Below, one piece after another: positions 6,415 to 8,715 of a DNA stretch of 8,715 nt. Under the pieces are notes generated by a model. It searched no databases and was not told the origin of the DNA. It saw only the letters and a program-made list of their open reading frames with translations. Position numbers and translations under genes: made by a program. The stretch comes from Xanthomonas translucens pv. translucens DSM 18974 (GTDB taxonomy: Bacteria; Pseudomonadota; Gammaproteobacteria; Xanthomonadales; Xanthomonadaceae): the NCBI RefSeq assembly GCF_000331775.1, contig NZ_CAPJ01000401.1, forward strand, positions 1 to 8,715. Reading direction: 5' to 3'. The stretch's first letter is position 1; every line of letters starts with the position of its first letter.

Positions 6415-6918
6415 ATGGCTTATGACATGCATCTGAAGTTCGGTTCAGGCGACGTCGAGATCAAGGGCGCCTCCAACCACAGCAAGCACAAGGACGAGGT
6501 GCCGATCATTTCGTGGTCGTGGGGCGCCAGCAATACCGGCAACCTGCATACCGGCGCCGGCTACGCCGCAGGCGGCAAGGCCAACGTGCGCGACATTTCC
6601 ATCACCAAGTACATCGACTCCTGCTCCAATGCGCTGCTCAACGCCTGCTGCACTGGTGCGCGCGTGCAGAACGCCACGCTGTACGTGACCAATGCCACCG
6701 GCGAGCAGACCGACTTCCTGACCATCGAGCTCAGCGAGGGGGTGATGATCACCTCGGTGTCCACCGGCGGCAGCGGTGGCGAGGATCGCTTGACCGAGAA
6801 CATCACCCTGCACTTCGGCAAGTTCAAGTACGCGTTCCAGCCCCAGGACGACAAGGGCAAGAAGGAGGGCGGTACCAAGGACTTCACCTTCAACATGCAG
6901 GAAGTGAAGAAGTCCTGA
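6415..6918 (+). CDS. hcp: Hcp, T6SS inner tube protein
   Basis: A 167-residue Hcp (TssD) protein. Hexameric rings of Hcp stack into the tube that is propelled through the sheath and secreted; Hcp also chaperones some effectors in its lumen. The family pattern is clear: an N-terminal MAYDMHLKF, HKDEVPIISWSWG (residues 25-37), DISITKYID (60-68) and STGGSGGEDRLTENITLHF near the C-terminal half. It resembles P. aeruginosa Hcp1 most closely from memory. There is no C-terminal extension, so it is a plain structural Hcp and not an effector fusion. Cysteines at 70, 78 and 79 lie on or near the segment after ITKYID. The strong AAGGGAG site 7 bases before the ATG fits high expression. A 37-base gap separates it from tagJ. 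Confidence 0.98.
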   Translation: MAYDMHLKFGSGDVEIKGASNHSKHKDEVPIISWSWGASNTGNLHTGAGYAAGGKANVRDISITKYIDSCSNALLNACCTGARVQNATLYVTNATGEQTDFLTIELSEGVMITSVSTGGSGGEDRLTENITLHFGKFKYAFQPQDDKGKKEGGTKDFTFNMQEVKKS

Positions 6919-6955
6919 TCCAGGCCCGGCTGCGCCGTTTTCCAAGGAGTTCACC

Positions 6956-7798
6956 GTGTCCTTTCCCGACGCTTCGCCGCACGAAGAGATCACCGGCCTG
7001 CTCAGGGCTGGGGATCTGGACATGGCGCTGGAGTCGGCGGCCCGCCTGGTCCGCGGCAGCCCGGACGATGCCGCACTGCGCATCGGCCTGTTCCAGTTGC
7101 TGGCGGCCAGCGGCCAATGGCAGCGCGCCGGCGACCAGCTACAGCTCGCGGGGCGCTTCGACGCTGCGTGGTTGCCGCTGGCCAAGGCGTATGCGCGTGT
7201 GGTCAGCGCCGAGCATGCGCGCGCCCAGGTGCTGGCCGGGCAGATGCTGCCGCTGATGCTGGGCCAGGTGCCGCGCTGGCTGCACGACCTGCTGCAGGCG
7301 CTGCAGCACGACCAGCGCGGGGAAACCGTGCAGGCGGTGCAGCGCCGCCAGTTGGCATTGACCCAGGCCGAGGCGGTGGCGGGCGCGATCGACGGCCAGC
7401 GCTTCGACTGGCTGGGCGATGCCGATCCGCGCTTCGGCCCGTGCCTGGAGGTGGTGCTGGAAGCCGGCTATGCCTGGGTGGCGCTGTCGCAGTTGCGGCG
7501 GCTGCGCTTCGAAGCGCCGTCCGCGTTGCGCGATCTGCTGTGGCAGCAGGTGGAACTGACCTGGACCGATGGCGTCGTCGCTCATGGGGTGGTGCCGTGC
7601 CGCTATCCGGGCAGCGAACTGCGCGACGAGCCCCAATTGCGCCTGGCACGGCAGACCCGCTGGGAGGGCGATGGCGCGGCGGCGCGCGGGGTCGGGCAAC
7701 GCATGCTGGCCAGCAGCCTGGGCGAGCATGCGCTGCTGGACGTGCGCCTGATCGAGTTCGACGTCTCCGCACAAGGACAAGCATCATGGCCGAACTGA
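6956..7798 (+). CDS. tagJ: TagJ/ImpE, T6SS sheath accessory protein
   Basis: A 280-residue ImpE-family protein (TagJ, HsiE). In P. aeruginosa the homologue HsiE1 binds the N-terminal region of the sheath subunit HsiB1 (TssB) and links it to ClpV-dependent recycling. The first part is helical and repeat-like (LLRAGDLDMALESAARLVR, then a second helix pair around GLFQLLAASGQWQRAGDQL), as in TPR-like ImpE N-termini. The C-terminal domain has the family blocks FDWLGDADPRFGPCLEV and VVPCRYPGSE. The GTG start at 6956 is supported by AAGGAG at 6944-6949; no better in-frame start is seen. The gene overlaps tssE by 13 bases. TagJ occurs in only a subset of T6SS, so its presence helps type this system. 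Confidence 0.93.
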   Translation: MSFPDASPHEEITGLLRAGDLDMALESAARLVRGSPDDAALRIGLFQLLAASGQWQRAGDQLQLAGRFDAAWLPLAKAYARVVSAEHARAQVLAGQMLPLMLGQVPRWLHDLLQALQHDQRGETVQAVQRRQLALTQAEAVAGAIDGQRFDWLGDADPRFGPCLEVVLEAGYAWVALSQLRRLRFEAPSALRDLLWQQVELTWTDGVVAHGVVPCRYPGSELRDEPQLRLARQTRWEGDGAAARGVGQRMLASSLGEHALLDVRLIEFDVSAQGQASWPN

Positions 7799-8289
7799 CC
7801 CAGCAAGAGCGCCTGCAGCCCTCGCTGCTCGACCGCCTCAGCGACGACCGCCGCCACGAGCCGGCGGAAAGCCGCGCGGCGCGCACCATCACCGCGGCGC
7901 GGCTGCGCGCGTGCATCGTGCGCGACCTGGGCTGGCTGCTGAACTGCACCCGGCATCACCAGGCCGAGGCGTTCGAAGCGCATCCGTACGTCGCCGAGTC
8001 GGTGCTCAACTACGGCATTCCTGACCTGGCCGGGGTGTTGCTGGCGGGCTTGGACGTGTCCGTGTTGCAGAACCGCATCCGCGCGGCGATCGTGGCGTTC
8101 GAGCCGCGGCTGGCGGCGTCGAGCCTGCAGGTCACCGCGCAGGTGAACGACCAGCGCATGGACCGGCTGTCGCTGACTTTCCTGATCGAGGCGCAGATGT
8201 GGGCGCAGCCGCTGCCGCTGGCCCTGTACCTGCGCACCGAGGTCGATCTGGAAAGCGGGCGCTTCACCGTGCACGACGGGGTGCATTGA
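7786..8289 (+). CDS. tssE: TssE, T6SS baseplate protein (gp25-like)
   Basis: A 167-residue TssE (HsiF, ImpF) protein, related to phage T4 gp25, a baseplate wedge component that starts sheath assembly. The N-terminal LQPSLLDRLSDD motif is typical of TssE. The gp25-like domain follows, with LRACIVRDLGWLLNCT (about residues 44-59) and YVAESVLNYGIPDLAG, and ends with a beta-rich part (LSLTFLIEAQMW, LYLRTEVDLESG). The ATG at 7786 lies within the end of tagJ, with AAGGA at 7773-7777 as ribosome binding site, 8 bases upstream. The stop TGA shares its A with the tssF ATG, so translation of tagJ, tssE and tssF is likely coupled. Confidence 0.95.
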   Translation: MAELTQQERLQPSLLDRLSDDRRHEPAESRAARTITAARLRACIVRDLGWLLNCTRHHQAEAFEAHPYVAESVLNYGIPDLAGVLLAGLDVSVLQNRIRAAIVAFEPRLAASSLQVTAQVNDQRMDRLSLTFLIEAQMWAQPLPLALYLRTEVDLESGRFTVHDGVH

Positions 8290-8715
8290 TGGACCCGCGC
8301 CTGCTCCATCACTACAGCCGCGAACTGCAGCACGTGCGCGAGATGGGCGCGGAGTTCGCCCGCGACTACCCCAAGGTGGCCGGCCGTCTCGGCATGAGCG
8401 GCATCGAGTGCGCCGATCCCTACGTGGAGCGCCTTCTGGAAGGCTTCGCGTTCATGGCGGCGCGGGTGCAACTGGAACTGGAGGCGCAGCAGCCGCTGTT
8501 CGCCCAGCATCTGATGGAGATGCTCTACCCGCATTTCCTGGCGCCGGTGCCATCGATGGCGGTGGTGCAGTTGCAGCCGGAGGAAGGCGAGGGCATCGGC
8601 CCGGACGGCCACGCACTGGCGCGCGGCACCGCGCTGCGTTCGCTGATCGGCCACGGCGACCGCACCGCCTGCGAGTACCGCACCGCGCACGCGCTGACGC
8701 TGTGGCCGCTGCGGC
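8289..8715 (+). CDS. tssF: TssF, T6SS baseplate protein (3' end outside window)
   Basis: The first 142 residues of TssF (VasA, HsiG, ImpG), a large baseplate wedge protein that works with TssG, TssE and TssK; full-length members are about 600 residues, so three quarters is missing. The family start is clear: MDPRLLHHYSRELQHVREMG, then FARDYPKVAGRLG, DPYVERLLEGFAFMAARVQ, and LMEMLYPHFLAPVPSMAVVQ (in two overlapping family blocks), followed by the LARGTALRS strand. The ATG at 8289-8291 overlaps the tssE stop as TGATG. tssG and clpV would be expected next, by comparison with the P. aeruginosa H1 cluster. Confidence 0.97.
   Translation, partial: MDPRLLHHYSRELQHVREMGAEFARDYPKVAGRLGMSGIECADPYVERLLEGFAFMAARVQLELEAQQPLFAQHLMEMLYPHFLAPVPSMAVVQLQPEEGEGIGPDGHALARGTALRSLIGHGDRTACEYRTAHALTLWPLR

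Noticed and set aside
1..8715. tRNA or rRNA genes, CRISPR arrays, insertion sequences
   Set aside because: No cloverleaf-like sequence, spaced direct repeats or transposase-like protein was seen. The heptamer arrays have no spacers.

Overview
The window is GC-rich chromosomal DNA in which every recognisable gene has a close family match. The best guess is a Gammaproteobacterium of the Xanthomonadaceae (Xanthomonas, Stenotrophomonas, Lysobacter and relatives). This rests on base composition, on tldD, yjgA and pmbA lying together, on a weak TTG start, and on short heptamer repeats of GGGA(A/C)TC type that I associate with that group. The genus cannot be fixed from the sequence alone.

Region 1 (1-3222) is housekeeping. 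The 3' three quarters of tldD (+) converges on yjgA/darP (-), and yjgA diverges from pmbA/tldE (+). TldD and PmbA are the two subunits of the TldD/TldE metalloprotease. TldD carries the visible zinc site (HEAVGH plus a downstream Cys), and PmbA lacks it, as expected. YjgA is a 50S-associated ribosome maturation factor. Its C-terminal tail is encoded by a tandem heptamer repeat and extends past the usual family end.

Region 2 (3223-3914) holds a gap, a small DUF4870 membrane protein gene with a strong ribosome binding site, and a textbook intrinsic terminator (3886-3914). The terminator insulates what follows.

Region 3 (3915-4292) is a 378-base non-coding leader with inverted repeats and two back-to-back hairpins just before tssB. 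It is the likely control region of the operon downstream.

Region 4 (4293-8715) is the start of a type VI secretion (T6SS) operon: tssB, tssC, hcp, tagJ, tssE and tssF, the last cut by the window end. TssB and TssC form the contractile sheath, Hcp the inner tube, and TssE and TssF are baseplate parts. TagJ is an accessory protein that binds the TssB sheath subunit. The order and the Hcp sequence resemble the Pseudomonas aeruginosa H1-T6SS. Close spacing, with stop/start overlaps at tssB-tssC (RBS on the stop), tagJ-tssE and tssE-tssF, indicates one transcription unit. hcp stands apart behind a 105-base leader.

I found no clearly new system. The points most worth a second look are the repeat-encoded tail of YjgA, the structured leader before tssB, and the separate leader of hcp.
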